Shown here: positions 55,068 to 64,000 of the stretch, piece after piece | Layout: each line of letters opens with the position of its first letter | Position numbering within the stretch: position 1 is the first letter of the stretch | Source: Oceanisphaera marina | Lineage (GTDB): Bacteria; Pseudomonadota; Gammaproteobacteria; Enterobacterales; Aeromonadaceae | Reading direction: 5' to 3' | DNA length: 64,000 bases | Assembly (NCBI RefSeq): GCF_014643915.1 | Contig: NZ_BMKE01000013.1 | Span: 1 to 64,000 of the forward strand | Program-made: the position numbers and the translations under genes | The notes under the pieces: model-generated | The model's database searches: none | Seen by the model: only the letters and a program-made list of their open reading frames with translations | What the model was told of the DNA's origin: nothing

Positions 55068-56106
55068 AAAAGAACAGCTGATGGTGACCGACGAGCAGCG
55101 CAAGCTGCTTGAAAAAATGACCGGCACCGAAAAAGCCGCCTTGTTGATGTTAAGCCTGCGCGAAGAAGATGCCGCGCAGATATTTCGTCACCTCGACCCA
55201 AAACAGGTACAGCGTCTGGGCATGAAAATGGCGGCGGTGGGCGATTTTGGCCCCGATCGGGTTGGAGCAGTACACCGCTTGTTTATTGAAGATATTCAGC
55301 GCTTTACCAAAATTGGTGTGGGCAGTCAGGACTTTGTACGTAATGCCCTGGTGGCGGCACTGGGTGAAGATAAAGCCGGTCGTTTGGTCGATCAAATTTC
55401 TGCCGGGGCCGGTTCGCGCGGCCTGGACTCCCTGAAGTGGATGGATGCACGACAGGTTGCAGGCATTATTCTGAACGAGCATCCGCAAATTCAAACCATA
55501 GTGCTGTCTTATCTGGACCCGGAGCAGGCGGCAGAAATCTTGCAGCTGTTTGCCGAGCCGGTACGACTGGATTTGGTGATGCGCATTGCCGAGCTGGAAG
55601 AAGTACAACCGGCGGCGCTGCAAGAGCTCAACGATATTATGGAAAAACAGTTCGCCGGCCAAAGTGGGGCCAAGGCGGCCAAGATGGGTGGCCTGAAAGC
55701 GGCGGCCAATATCATGAACTACCTGGACACTTCGGTAGAGGGCGTGTTGATGGATGCCATTCGTGATGAAGACGAAGAAATGAGCATGAAGATCCAGGAT
55801 TTGATGTTTGTGTTTGAAAACCTGATCGACGTAGACGACCGCGGCGTGCAGATGATGCTGCGTGAAGTGAATGGCGAGCTGTTACAACGGGCTTTGAAAG
55901 GCGCCGACGATCAACTGAAAGACAAATTCCTGCGCAACATGTCGAAACGGGCCGCCGAGTTGTTACAAGACGATCTGGAAGCCATGGGTCCGGTCAGAGT
56001 CAGCGATGTAGAACTGGCGCAAAAAGAAATTTTGGCAGTGGCACGGCGTCTGGCCGACAGTGGCGAGCTAATGCTGTCTAAAGGCGGCGGAGAAGACTTT
56101 GTATGA
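55060..56106 (+). CDS. fliG: Flagellar motor switch protein FliG
   Basis: Cytoplasmic C-ring protein that contacts the stator. The 348-residue chain has FliG_N (1-110), the middle domain with EHPQIQTIVLSYL and the C-terminal domain with charged torque-related residues (LMFVFENLIDVDDRGVQMMLREV). Co-translated with fliF and fliH. Confidence 0.97.
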   Translation: MSEKEQLMVTDEQRKLLEKMTGTEKAALLMLSLREEDAAQIFRHLDPKQVQRLGMKMAAVGDFGPDRVGAVHRLFIEDIQRFTKIGVGSQDFVRNALVAALGEDKAGRLVDQISAGAGSRGLDSLKWMDARQVAGIILNEHPQIQTIVLSYLDPEQAAEILQLFAEPVRLDLVMRIAELEEVQPAALQELNDIMEKQFAGQSGAKAAKMGGLKAAANIMNYLDTSVEGVLMDAIRDEDEEMSMKIQDLMFVFENLIDVDDRGVQMMLREVNGELLQRALKGADDQLKDKFLRNMSKRAAELLQDDLEAMGPVRVSDVELAQKEILAVARRLADSGELMLSKGGGEDFV

Positions 56107-56912
56107 GTCGTCATCCTTACGGCGCCAAGCCTCATCGAACAGAGCAAGATACCGGGCCCGATTCCGAACACTGGGCATGGCCCGATATGTCGGCCCCCAA
56201 ACCACAAAGCAGAGATCAGGCGCTTAATATCAAGCGTCCTGCTCCACCGCCAGAGCCCGAGCCCGAATCGGTTGAGGACGAGCCTGAGCCGCTAACCGCA
56301 GAAACACTGGACGCCATTCGTCAGGCGGCCTATGAAGAAGGCTTCGAACAAGGCAAGCAAGAAGGCATAGCGGCAGGGCAGGAAGAAGGCCGGTTAACCG
56401 GTTTGCAACAAGGCCACGAAGCGGGTCTTGAGCAAGGGCTGGAACAAGGCCTGGCCGAAGGTCGAGAAAAAACCGAGCAGCAGAGTCAGCAATGGCAACA
56501 GTTGCTTGAACAATTGCAGGCCCCTTTGGCCCAGGTAGATAAAGTCGTCGAGCAAAGCCTGGTCACGCTGGCACAAGAGCTGGCCCGTAACTTGTTAAAA
56601 GCCGAATCGACTACTTCCCCTCAGCTGTTACTGGCCACGGTACAAGAAGCCATGTCGGCACTGCCCAGTACCAATAGTGACATCACCTTGTATTTACATC
56701 CTGATGATCTGGCCATTATCGAGCAGCATTTTGATGAAAAAAGCCGCCAGCAGCGCCATTGGCAGTTGATGAGTGAGCCCAGTCAGGCGCGTGGCGATGT
56801 GCGGGTGCAAACGGCCATGTCGGAGCTGGATGTGAGTCTGGCGCGACGCATAGACGAGCTTATGGCCAACTTCATTAAAGCCAACTGGTCGAGATTCCAT
56901 GACGCTCCTTAA
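56103..56912 (+). CDS. fliH: Flagellar export ATPase regulator FliH
   Basis: Controls FliI and links it to the C ring. The 269-residue chain has an N-terminal variable part, a central Q/E/G-rich segment with GxxxG-type repeats (EGFEQGKQEGIAAGQEEGRL to QGLAEGREK) typical of FliH, and a C-terminal domain binding FliI. It overlaps fliG by four and fliI by fourteen bases. Confidence 0.93.
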   Translation: MSRHPYGAKPHRTEQDTGPDSEHWAWPDMSAPKPQSRDQALNIKRPAPPPEPEPESVEDEPEPLTAETLDAIRQAAYEEGFEQGKQEGIAAGQEEGRLTGLQQGHEAGLEQGLEQGLAEGREKTEQQSQQWQQLLEQLQAPLAQVDKVVEQSLVTLAQELARNLLKAESTTSPQLLLATVQEAMSALPSTNSDITLYLHPDDLAIIEQHFDEKSRQQRHWQLMSEPSQARGDVRVQTAMSELDVSLARRIDELMANFIKANWSRFHDAP

Positions 56913-58236
56913 GCGCCTGGGGGCTTATCAAACCCAGGGCCTGGTGCCGGCGATGTCGGCCAGTGGCAAATTGACCCGGGTGGTGGGGTTAACGCTGGAG
57001 GCGGTGGGCTGTACCGCAGCCGTAGGCAGCCAGTGTAAAATTCAAACCCAGTTTGGCGATATGGACGCCGAAGTGGTGGGCTTTTCGGACGATAAACTGT
57101 TTTTGATGCCCAGCGAATCACTGAAAGGAGTGATCCCGGGGGCGCGAGTAACGCCGGTCGGCCAAGGCGAGGGCGTACCTGTGGGCATGGAATTGCTGGG
57201 CCGCGTAATAGACGGCATCGGTCAGCCGTTAGACGGTCTCGGGCCCATAGTGACCAGTAAAAATGCCGACTTTACGGCGCAGCGTATTAACCCCATGGCC
57301 CGCAAGCCCATCAGAGAGCCCATGGACGTGGGAGTGCGTGCCATCAATGCCCTGATCACCGTTGGCCAGGGACAGCGTATGGGGCTGTTTGCCGGCTCAG
57401 GCGTGGGCAAAAGTGTACTGTTAGGCATGATGACCCGCGGTGCCAAGGCCGATGTTGTCATAGTGGGTCTGATTGGTGAGCGGGGCCGGGAAGTTAAAGA
57501 GTTTATCGATGAAATATTAGGGGACGAAGGGCGAGCCCGCTCCGTGGTGGTTGCGGCACCGGCCGACTCGTCCCCCTTGATGCGTTTAAAAGGCTGTGAA
57601 ACGGCATTGACTCTGGCCGAATATTTTCGGGATCAGGGGCTGAGTGTGTTGCTGCTGATGGACTCGTTAACGCGTTATGCCCAGGCGCAGCGCGAGATTG
57701 CCCTGGCAGTAGGCGAGCCGCCCGCCAGCAAGGGCTATCCGCCCTCGGTGTTTGCCCGCTTGCCTGCCTTGGTGGAGCGGGCCGGCAATGGTAACGAAAG
57801 TGCAGGACAGGGGGGGATAACGGCGTTTTTTACCGTATTGACCGAAGGCGACGACCTGCAAGATCCCATTGCCGATGCCTCGCGCGCCATTCTGGATGGC
57901 CATATTGTGCTCTCTCGCCAGTTGGCAGACAGCGGGCATTATCCGGCCATTGATATTGAAAAGTCGATCAGCCGGGTCATGACCTCGGTGACCACCGAAA
58001 CCCACCAGCAGCAGGCCCGTGCCGTTAAGCAGGCCTATGCGTTGTATCAGCAAAACCACGATTTAATCAATCTGGGTGCCTATCAATCGGGTGCCGACCC
58101 GCGGCTTGATATGGCCATTCTTATTCGTCCGCGACTGGATCACTTTTTAACACAGAGCATGACCGACGTAGTGGAAATGCCGATGTGCCTGACCGATCTC
58201 GCCACCATCAGCGCGCCTCTACTGAGAGCTAACTGA
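56899..58236 (+). CDS. fliI: Flagellum-specific ATPase FliI
   Basis: F1-like ATPase of the flagellar type III export system. The 445-residue chain has Walker A GSGVGKS (166-172), Walker B-like LLLMDSLTRYAQAQREIALAVGEPPA and the YPPSVFARLPALVERAG motif. Overlaps fliH. Confidence 0.97.
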   Translation: MTLLKRLGAYQTQGLVPAMSASGKLTRVVGLTLEAVGCTAAVGSQCKIQTQFGDMDAEVVGFSDDKLFLMPSESLKGVIPGARVTPVGQGEGVPVGMELLGRVIDGIGQPLDGLGPIVTSKNADFTAQRINPMARKPIREPMDVGVRAINALITVGQGQRMGLFAGSGVGKSVLLGMMTRGAKADVVIVGLIGERGREVKEFIDEILGDEGRARSVVVAAPADSSPLMRLKGCETALTLAEYFRDQGLSVLLLMDSLTRYAQAQREIALAVGEPPASKGYPPSVFARLPALVERAGNGNESAGQGGITAFFTVLTEGDDLQDPIADASRAILDGHIVLSRQLADSGHYPAIDIEKSISRVMTSVTTETHQQQARAVKQAYALYQQNHDLINLGAYQSGADPRLDMAILIRPRLDHFLTQSMTDVVEMPMCLTDLATISAPLLRAN

Positions 58237-58255
58237 TAAAGCCAAGGGCTAGCAG

Positions 58256-58696
58256 ATGAGCAGAGCATTACACCTGTTGTTGGATCAGCTGGATAATCAA
58301 GAGCGCAAGGCGGCGGCAGAATTGGGCAGCGCCCAGTTACAGCTGCAACAGCTAGAGCAGCAACAGCAAACCTTGAGCCAATATCAGCGTAACTACAGTC
58401 AGGAGTTTCAAAACCGTGGCCGCGAAGGCCTGAGTTCCCATCAATTCGGTCATTTTCAGGGCTTTATCAACAAGCTGGAATTGGCACAAGAGCAGCAGCA
58501 AGACGGTTTAAAGCAAGCACGCCAGCAGGTTGAGCAAAACCGAACTGCCTGGATGGCGGTGCGTACTCGCAAACAGGCGATAGAAAAACTGCTGGAGCGC
58601 GAAGTCGAGCGCAAGCAGGTAGAAAGCAATCGCCAGGAGCAAAAAATGATGGATAACATGGCGATTTACCGGTTTTATCATCAAACAAAGCGTTAA
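58256..58696 (+). CDS. fliJ: Flagellar export protein FliJ
   Basis: Coiled-coil stalk of the export ATPase. The 146-residue chain is nearly all alpha-helical and Gln/Arg-rich, with the C-terminal EREVERKQVESNRQEQKMMDNMAI region of FliJ. Followed after a few bases by a heptad tract. Confidence 0.9.
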   Translation: MSRALHLLLDQLDNQERKAAAELGSAQLQLQQLEQQQQTLSQYQRNYSQEFQNRGREGLSSHQFGHFQGFINKLELAQEQQQDGLKQARQQVEQNRTAWMAVRTRKQAIEKLLEREVERKQVESNRQEQKMMDNMAIYRFYHQTKR

Positions 58697-58700
58697 AAAC

Positions 58701-58728
58701 AGCGGTAAGCGGTCAGTCTCAAGCTGGC
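58701..58728. repeat. Heptad arm, left, fliJ-fliK gap
   Basis: Units AGCGGTA, AGCGGTC, AGTCTCA, AGCTGGC, starting five bases after the fliJ stop. Confidence 0.65.
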
Positions 58729-58775
58729 TGTTACAGAAAACACTAAACCTGCAAAAGACGGTGTGTTTGTTTATT

Positions 58776-58805
58776 CCGTCAACCTGACATACGTCAGTAT
58801 CTCGG
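58776..58805. repeat. Short palindromic repeat, family C, copy 4
   Basis: CCGTCAACCTGACATACGTC then AGTATCTCGG. The palindrome CTGACATACGTCAG corresponds to CTGACGCACGTCAG in the other copies. Located between the two heptad arms. Confidence 0.65.
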
Positions 58806-58816
58806 ATGGGATTAGT

Positions 58817-58858
58817 GCTCTTAGCTTTTTGCTGACAGCTGATCGCTTAAAGCTCTCA
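58817..58858. repeat. Heptad arm, right, fliJ-fliK gap (6 units)
   Basis: Six units all beginning GCT (GCTCTTA, GCTTTTT, GCTGACA, GCTGATC, GCTTAAA, GCTCTCA), the inverse of the AGC units in the left arm. Confidence 0.7.
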
Positions 58859-58862
58859 CTTC

Positions 58863-58878
58863 TGGTTCGATTCTTGCA
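58863..58878 (+). promoter_or_regulatory. Sigma-54 promoter for fliK operon
   Basis: TGGTTCGATTCTTGCA: GG-N10-GC with perfect TTGCA, directly after the right heptad arm and about 90 bases before fliK. It would drive fliKLMNOP. Confidence 0.75.
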
Positions 58879-58965
58879 TTGATCTTACATTGATAAGTAA
58901 AGAAGCAAGCAGGTTGCTGCTTTGGGTGACGGCGAGGCCGCAGAATTGACGGGGATCATTTCATC

Positions 58966-60936
58966 ATGACCATGAACATCATGTCGGTACGGATTCAGGC
59001 TGGCCAGGAAGCCGGCGGTAAAATAACGGATGCCATGAATCATGGGGAGGCCGGTCTTTTTGCCGAGGTATTTACCCAAGAAAGCACATCGCAACAAGCA
59101 GCCTCTGTAACGGCGATATCGCAGCACAGGGAGGAGTCTGCCGAGCGATTGGCCGCAGAACAGCAGACGGCCGACAAGCCTGGTTATGAAGCCATCGACG
59201 GCACCAGCCACTCAAGCGAAGATAACTCCCAGCCCATTTCGTTATTAGCGCCAAACACTGTGTTACAAGATGACAGTACGGAGCCCAGAGCGACGCTGGC
59301 GAAAGACGACGTTGCAAAAATAAACAATAAAAATGCTGCCGACACCCGACTCAGCACACTGGCGAGCACCGAGCAGACACATGCCCATGGCGACGAAGCC
59401 GGTGATGCTGAAAAAGTGATGAAGGCTGGCTCTCCGCAAGGCGGCAGTTCTTTGCCGCCAGGGGATGACTCCCAGCAAGGAGTCTCGGTTGCCGCCGGTG
59501 GCGATAGAGCGTCACAGCAAACAACTGACGCAGATCAGAACACTCGAATGGTGAATGGCTCCCAAATAGCAACCCACAGCGCGACCACAGGTCAGGCTGT
59601 GGCAGAAGGGGACGCCGAGGCTAACGAAGCGAGTCGTAAACCGCTATCCGAGAGTACCGACAAACAAGCCACACCGTCGTTGCAAGCGACAAGTTCATCA
59701 AGTTCGACGCGCGATACATCTAAGTTGGCCCCGACAGCCGACGTTATTCAAACTGCGGCAGAGCAAACAAAAAATCAGGAAGCAACCTCAGGCTCCAGCC
59801 ATCGTTCCGGCCATTCGGAGAGTCTTGATGGGCAAAGTTCAACCGTTGCGGGCTCTCAAGCCACTCGATCTGCTCAGTCGGCGAGTGGTGCAACGAGTCA
59901 AGCCGCTGAGGCTGTCACTCAAGCCTCGAACCAAAGCCCGGTTCAAAGCAAGGCGGCTCAAGCTCTGGCCGGACAGGCGAACCTGGTGATGGAGGATAAT
60001 GGCAGCGAGGCCGAGTCATCACAGGCGCAGGCTAATAAAGTGCCGGCAGATGTGAATACCGCAGCCAGCGCGACGGCGATGCGTGCTCCCGAATGGCTGG
60101 CACAAATTGAACACGGCCGTCGCTGGGGGCAGTCTGCTTCGTCCGCGGTTGCTGAATCTCCACGCCAAGATGCAGAGGGCAAGGCGATGCCGTTAGGGGA
60201 AAAAACAGCAACCGAAGATGCCAAAGCAGACAGCCGGTTATCACTTATTCAAAAAGAAGCATCAAGCCCCTTGGTGAGCGAGCAAAAAGAGAGTGTTAGT
60301 GTCAGTCAACCGGCTTCAGCGGTAACCGCAGACACGGTTACAAACAGTCAGACAGCGGCCCCGCAAGAGGCGGGTTTAATGATGTCTGCACGTGATAGCG
60401 GCTTGTCTTCGGCTACAGTGGATCGCCCGCCGGTACTGGATCGTGCTTTGACCTTGCACGGCTCTGCAGAGCAAAACGCTAAGCAGCTGGCCCAGCAAGC
60501 TCAGGTGGTGGTGAGTCAAAACCTGCAAGAGGCCGACATTCGTCTTAATCCTTCCGAGCTGGGCGGGCTGAAAATCCAGATCAAAATGGAGCAGGGTGAG
60601 GTACAGGTGCAGTTTGTTGCCAGTAGCCCTCAGGCCAAAGAATTAATCGAACAAGCCATGCCGCGGCTAAGAGAAATGCTTAATCAGCAAGGCATGAACC
60701 TGGGGCAGCAGGGGCAAGGACAGCAATCGGGGCAGCAGCAAGCACAGGGGCAAAATCTGTTGGCCGGGCAGCATCAAGCCGCGCAGCAAGAGCAGCAGCA
60801 ACGACAAGGCGGTGACACCGCAAGAGAAAACGGGCAAGGTTACTCGCCAGTCAATGATGTCGACGTTAATCTGGCCGAAAATGCCCGCACCCAGCGTGTT
60901 CAGGCTGATTCCAGTAGAATAGACTTTTTTGCATAA
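58966..60936 (+). CDS. fliK: Flagellar hook-length control protein FliK
   Basis: Molecular ruler that switches export from hook to filament substrates. The 656-residue chain is largely low-complexity (Ser, Ala, Gln, Thr-rich) and shows the conserved C-terminal Flg_hook domain at about 505-590 (LQEADIRLNPSELGGLKIQIKMEQGEVQVQFVA). A Gln/Gly-rich tail follows. Length is above the enteric form, as is common in polar systems. Confidence 0.92.
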   Translation: MTMNIMSVRIQAGQEAGGKITDAMNHGEAGLFAEVFTQESTSQQAASVTAISQHREESAERLAAEQQTADKPGYEAIDGTSHSSEDNSQPISLLAPNTVLQDDSTEPRATLAKDDVAKINNKNAADTRLSTLASTEQTHAHGDEAGDAEKVMKAGSPQGGSSLPPGDDSQQGVSVAAGGDRASQQTTDADQNTRMVNGSQIATHSATTGQAVAEGDAEANEASRKPLSESTDKQATPSLQATSSSSSTRDTSKLAPTADVIQTAAEQTKNQEATSGSSHRSGHSESLDGQSSTVAGSQATRSAQSASGATSQAAEAVTQASNQSPVQSKAAQALAGQANLVMEDNGSEAESSQAQANKVPADVNTAASATAMRAPEWLAQIEHGRRWGQSASSAVAESPRQDAEGKAMPLGEKTATEDAKADSRLSLIQKEASSPLVSEQKESVSVSQPASAVTADTVTNSQTAAPQEAGLMMSARDSGLSSATVDRPPVLDRALTLHGSAEQNAKQLAQQAQVVVSQNLQEADIRLNPSELGGLKIQIKMEQGEVQVQFVASSPQAKELIEQAMPRLREMLNQQGMNLGQQGQGQQSGQQQAQGQNLLAGQHQAAQQEQQQRQGGDTARENGQGYSPVNDVDVNLAENARTQRVQADSSRIDFFA

Positions 60937-60973
60937 TCAATGTGGACAACCAACCAAGGAATAAAGGAAAAGC

Positions 60974-61447
60974 ATGCCTGATGATCTGATCATGCCCAAG
61001 GTGGCATGGTACAAACGCAAACTGATTTTAATCATACTGGCGGTGCTGTTAGTCGGTATTGGCGGCGGAGCGGTCTGGTTTCTCAAGCCCAGCGGTGCAG
61101 CGGTAGAGCCTGAGCCTGTGGTGGACAACAAGGCGCTGTATGTCGGACTGTCTCGGCCATTTATTTTTCCGGTAACTGCAGGGCGACGAGAACGGCTGGT
61201 ACAGGTAGAAGTACAGCTGATGGTGCGGGGCGATCAAGGACAGGCCGACGCGCAACGTCACTTACCCTTGCTGGAAAGTTCGCTGCTTGACGTATTCAGC
61301 CGGCAAAGTGCCGATAATTACATTACTGCCGAGGGCAAGCAGGCAGTGCGACAAGAAGCTTTAAACGAGCTAAACGCTGTGCTAACCGAAGAGCTGGGCA
61401 CACCCATCATCGAAAAAGTGCTGTTTACCAGTATCGTAATGCAATAG
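60974..61447 (+). CDS. fliL: Flagellar basal body-associated protein FliL
   Basis: Stator-associated membrane protein. The 157-residue chain has one N-terminal transmembrane helix (about 15-36) and the periplasmic FliL domain (YVGLSRPFIFPVT to EELGTPIIEKVLFTSIVMQ). Confidence 0.92.
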   Translation: MPDDLIMPKVAWYKRKLILIILAVLLVGIGGGAVWFLKPSGAAVEPEPVVDNKALYVGLSRPFIFPVTAGRRERLVQVEVQLMVRGDQGQADAQRHLPLLESSLLDVFSRQSADNYITAEGKQAVRQEALNELNAVLTEELGTPIIEKVLFTSIVMQ

Positions 61448-61454
61448 GTGAATC

Positions 61455-62513
61455 GTGAGCGATCTGTTATCTCAGGATGAAATTGATGCCCTGTTACACG
61501 GGGTGGATGATGTAGAAGAAGAGTCGCAAGGCAGCGCCGGTGGTGTGGCCATGTTTGACTTTTCTTCTCAGGATCGCATTGTGCGTGGGCGTATGCCCAC
61601 GCTGGAAATGGTGAATGAACGCTTTGCCCGCCACATGCGCATCAGTTTGTTCAACATGATGCGCCGTACCGCCGAAGTCTCGGTAAACGGCGTGCAGATG
61701 ATCAAGTTTGGCGAATATGTCCATTCGCTGTTTTTGCCCACCAGTTTGAACATGGTGCGCTTTCGGCCGTTGAAGGGCATCGGCCTGGTTACCATGGAGG
61801 CTCGACTGGTGTTTATTCTGGTCGACAACTTCTTTGGTGGTGACGGTCGTCATGCCAAAATTGAAGGTCGTGAATTTACCCCCACCGAACGCCGGGTGAT
61901 CCAGTTACTGCTGAAACTGGTTTTTGAAGATTACAAGGAAGCCTGGTCGCCGGTAATGGACGTGGAATTCGAGTATCTGGACTCAGAGGTCAATCCCACC
62001 ATGGCCAACATCGTCAGCCCCACCGAAGTGGTGGTGGTGAGTTCGTTTCACATTGAGCTGGACGGTGGCGGTGGCGATTTTCACGTGACCTTGCCCTACG
62101 GCATGCTGGAGCCGATTCGTGAGTTGCTGGACGCGGGTGTGCAAAGTGACAAGGGCGAAAACGACTTGCGTTGGAGCAAGGCGCTGCGCGACGAAATCCT
62201 CGATGTGGGGGTGGATATGTCGGTCAAGTTGCTGGAGAAAGAGCTGACGCTGCGCAATATCATGGAGATGAAAGTCGGCGACATTATTCCGGTCGATATG
62301 CCCGAACATCTGTTGGTATCGGTAGAGGAATTGCCAAGCTTCCGCGGCCAGTTGGGCCGCTCCGGCGACAACATGGCGGTGCGTATTACCGAAAAGATTA
62401 AAAAGCCGGAAACGGTGAAAAGCGAGCTTAACCAGGTGACCCGCCACGGTATTCGCATAGACGGTGAAGCCGAGCTGGAAGAATTGGAAAGAACCATTGA
62501 GGATGCATCATGA
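61455..62513 (+). CDS. fliM: Flagellar motor switch protein FliM
   Basis: C-ring protein that binds CheY-P. The 352-residue chain has the N-terminal CheY-binding motif LLSQDEIDALL, the CheC-like middle domain (FNMMRRTAEVSV and EDYKEAWSPV) and a C-terminal SpoA domain. The start is GTG at 61455. It overlaps fliN by four bases. Confidence 0.96.
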   Translation: MSDLLSQDEIDALLHGVDDVEEESQGSAGGVAMFDFSSQDRIVRGRMPTLEMVNERFARHMRISLFNMMRRTAEVSVNGVQMIKFGEYVHSLFLPTSLNMVRFRPLKGIGLVTMEARLVFILVDNFFGGDGRHAKIEGREFTPTERRVIQLLLKLVFEDYKEAWSPVMDVEFEYLDSEVNPTMANIVSPTEVVVVSSFHIELDGGGGDFHVTLPYGMLEPIRELLDAGVQSDKGENDLRWSKALRDEILDVGVDMSVKLLEKELTLRNIMEMKVGDIIPVDMPEHLLVSVEELPSFRGQLGRSGDNMAVRITEKIKKPETVKSELNQVTRHGIRIDGEAELEELERTIEDAS

Positions 62514-62920
62514 GTGATGAACAAAACGAGATAGATGATGTTTGGGGCGAAGCCATGGCCGAGCAGGAAGCCAAGGAGCCTGCGACCGACGCCGAAGGGG
62601 GCGCCAAGCGCGTAGAGCTGAACGACTTCAGTGACGACAAGCCGTTATCCGGAGAAGAGCGGCGCAAGCTGGATGCCATTCTGGATATTCCGGTGACTAT
62701 CTCGATGGAAGTGGGGCGCACTCAAATCAGTATCCGCAACCTCTTGCAGCTCAATCAGGGCTCTGTGGTCGAGCTGGATCGTCTGGCCGGTGAGCCACTG
62801 GATGTGATGGTCAACGGGACTCTGATCGCCCACGGTGAAGTGGTGGTAGTTAACGATAAATTTGGTATTCGACTCACCGATGTGATCAGCCAGACCGAAC
62901 GGATTAAAAAGTTAAAATAA
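62510..62920 (+). CDS. fliN: Flagellar motor switch protein FliN
   Basis: C-ring subunit, 136 residues, with a variable acidic N-terminus and a C-terminal SpoA domain (LDIPVTISMEVGRTQISIRNLLQLNQGSVVELDRLAGEPLDVMVNG). Stop overlaps the fliO start by one base. Confidence 0.96.
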   Translation: MSDEQNEIDDVWGEAMAEQEAKEPATDAEGGAKRVELNDFSDDKPLSGEERRKLDAILDIPVTISMEVGRTQISIRNLLQLNQGSVVELDRLAGEPLDVMVNGTLIAHGEVVVVNDKFGIRLTDVISQTERIKKLK

Positions 62921-63291
62921 TGCCTCTGTTATTCATATTGTTGCTACTTCCCGGGGTGGCACTGGCTCAAGGGCCGCAAGTGCGCTGGGATTCATGGGCG
63001 CTGTCATCACTGCTGGTGATTGGCGTTATTCTGGTACTGGGCTGGCTGCTGCGCCGCTTGCGTGGTGCGGCACTGCTGGGCGGCAGTCGTCAGCTCAAGG
63101 TAGTGTCTTCACTGGCGCTGGGCCAGCGTGAACGGCTGGTAGTGGTACAGGTGGGGGAAGATCAGTGGTTGCTTGGCGTAACCGCCCAGCAAATCTCGGG
63201 CCTGGGCAAGTTGGAGCACCCTCTGGCGCCGGAACCGGCCAAAAATTTGCTGGGTAAGCACGGTAAAGGGCAAGATCATGCGCCGTCTTGA
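62920..63291 (+). CDS. fliO: Flagellar biosynthetic protein FliO
   Basis: Assembly factor for the FliP export pore. The 123-residue chain has an N-terminal signal-like hydrophobic segment (about 1-16), a transmembrane helix (about 28-48) and a FliO domain with [32 protein letters not shown]. It overlaps fliP by 14 bases. Confidence 0.9.
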   Translation: MPLLFILLLLPGVALAQGPQVRWDSWALSSLLVIGVILVLGWLLRRLRGAALLGGSRQLKVVSSLALGQRERLVVVQVGEDQWLLGVTAQQISGLGKLEHPLAPEPAKNLLGKHGKGQDHAPS

Positions 63292-64000
63292 ACGGGTTAG
63301 CGCCGAGAAAGCGGGAGCGGTATTAAGGTTCTTGCTGCCATTACTACTATTAATGGCTGCAATGCTATTGCTGGCGTCGCCGGCCATGGCGCAGCAAGGC
63401 ACAGGCATGTCGGCGGTGACCGTCACCACCAACGCCGATGGAAGTCAGGAATACAGCTTGACGCTGCAAGTGCTGGCTCTGATGACGGCACTGTCGTTTT
63501 TGCCTGCCATCGTCATCATGATGACGTCGTTCACCCGCATCATCATAGTGCTGTCAATTTTACGACAGGCCATGGGTCTGCAGCAGAGTCCGAATAATCA
63601 GGTACTGATCGGCATCAGCCTGTTCTTGTCCTTTTTTATCATGTCGCCGGTGCTGGATCGGGTGAATAACGACGCCTTGCAGCCTTATCTGGCAGAAGAA
63701 ATCAGCTCGAAAGAAGCGTTAGCGCGCGCCGAACTTCCGGTACGTGACTTTATGCTGGCGCAAACCCGGGTCAAGGATCTGGATACCTTTCTTGATATCG
63801 CCGATATACAAGTGGACAGCGAAGCCGAAGTGCCCTTGCGAGTGCTGATTCCGGCCTTCGTCACCAGCGAGTTGAAAACCGCGTTTCAAATCGGTTTTAT
63901 GCTGTTTTTACCCTTTCTGGTGATCGATCTGGTGGTGGCCAGTATTCTGATGGCCATGGGTATGATGATGTTATCGCCTATGCTGATCTCGTTACCGTTC
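63278..64000 (+). CDS. fliP: Flagellar type III export protein FliP (3' end beyond window)
   Basis: Export-gate pore subunit. From ATG at 63278 the frame stays open to the window end (241 codons). A signal peptide (hydrophobic core about 17-36, cleavage near MAQQ) is followed by [50 protein letters not shown] and later [34 protein letters not shown], which are conserved across FliP. FliQ, FliR and FlhB would be expected next. Confidence 0.95.
   Translation, partial: MRRLERVSAEKAGAVLRFLLPLLLLMAAMLLLASPAMAQQGTGMSAVTVTTNADGSQEYSLTLQVLALMTALSFLPAIVIMMTSFTRIIIVLSILRQAMGLQQSPNNQVLIGISLFLSFFIMSPVLDRVNNDALQPYLAEEISSKEALARAELPVRDFMLAQTRVKDLDTFLDIADIQVDSEAEVPLRVLIPAFVTSELKTAFQIGFMLFLPFLVIDLVVASILMAMGMMMLSPMLISLPF

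Noticed and set aside
59958-60244. Minus-strand open frames inside fliK
   Set aside because: Shadow frames in a low-complexity gene; no ribosome site or motif.

Overview
The window looks like a chromosomal segment of a marine-type gammaproteobacterium, most likely Aeromonadaceae or a relative (Oceanimonas, Oceanisphaera or Zobellella type). This rests on gene order and protein resemblance alone; no database search was possible. Two arguments support it: the conserved rpiA, fau, 6S RNA, zapA, ygfB, ubiH, ubiI, gcvTHP block, and a Vibrio-like polar flagellar cluster with FlrA/FlrB/FlrC control and the FlgO/FlgP/FlgT outer-membrane proteins.

Region 1 (1-10.6 kb): the first 57 bases encode the start of an IS3-family transposase OrfA on the minus strand. 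Next come rpiA, fau, a VF530-type small protein, 6S RNA and zapA on the minus strand, then ygfB, ubiH, ubiI and gcvT, gcvH, gcvP on the plus strand. The aminopeptidase gene pepP, which sits between ygfB and ubiH in E. coli, is absent here.

Region 2 (10.6-20 kb): a small ElaB/YqjE/YqjK-type envelope-stress operon, a large HD-GYP sensor protein, a DnaT-DnaC-like primosome pair, an RssB-type response regulator, galU, a ComEA-like secreted protein, yciI and yciB.

Region 3 (20-64 kb): a nearly unbroken flagellar cluster: flgT, flgOP, flgN-flgM-flgA, cheV, cheR, flgB-flgL, then a filament block (yefM-yoeB, ugd, a giant TPR/OGT-like glycosyltransferase fused to methyltransferase-like domains, flagellin, flaG, fliD, flaI/fliT, fliS), the regulators flrA, flrB, flrC, and fliE to fliP, which runs off the window. 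Six good sigma-54 (-24/-12) promoters (flgT, flgA, flgB, flgF, fliE, fliK) and four good sigma-28 promoters (flgO, flgM, two in tandem before flagellin) can be read directly. They fit a hierarchy of FlrA, then sigma-54/FlrC, then sigma-28/FlgM. A perfect FNR-type palindrome lies upstream of flrA.

The most unusual feature is in the gaps between genes. They repeatedly carry degenerate 7-bp-periodic tracts, often as inverted arms that start at or just after one stop codon and end just before the next ribosome binding site, with a short palindromic repeat between them. Three other dispersed palindromic repeat families share the same gaps. Together with the fused glycosyltransferase, these are the best candidates for something undescribed.
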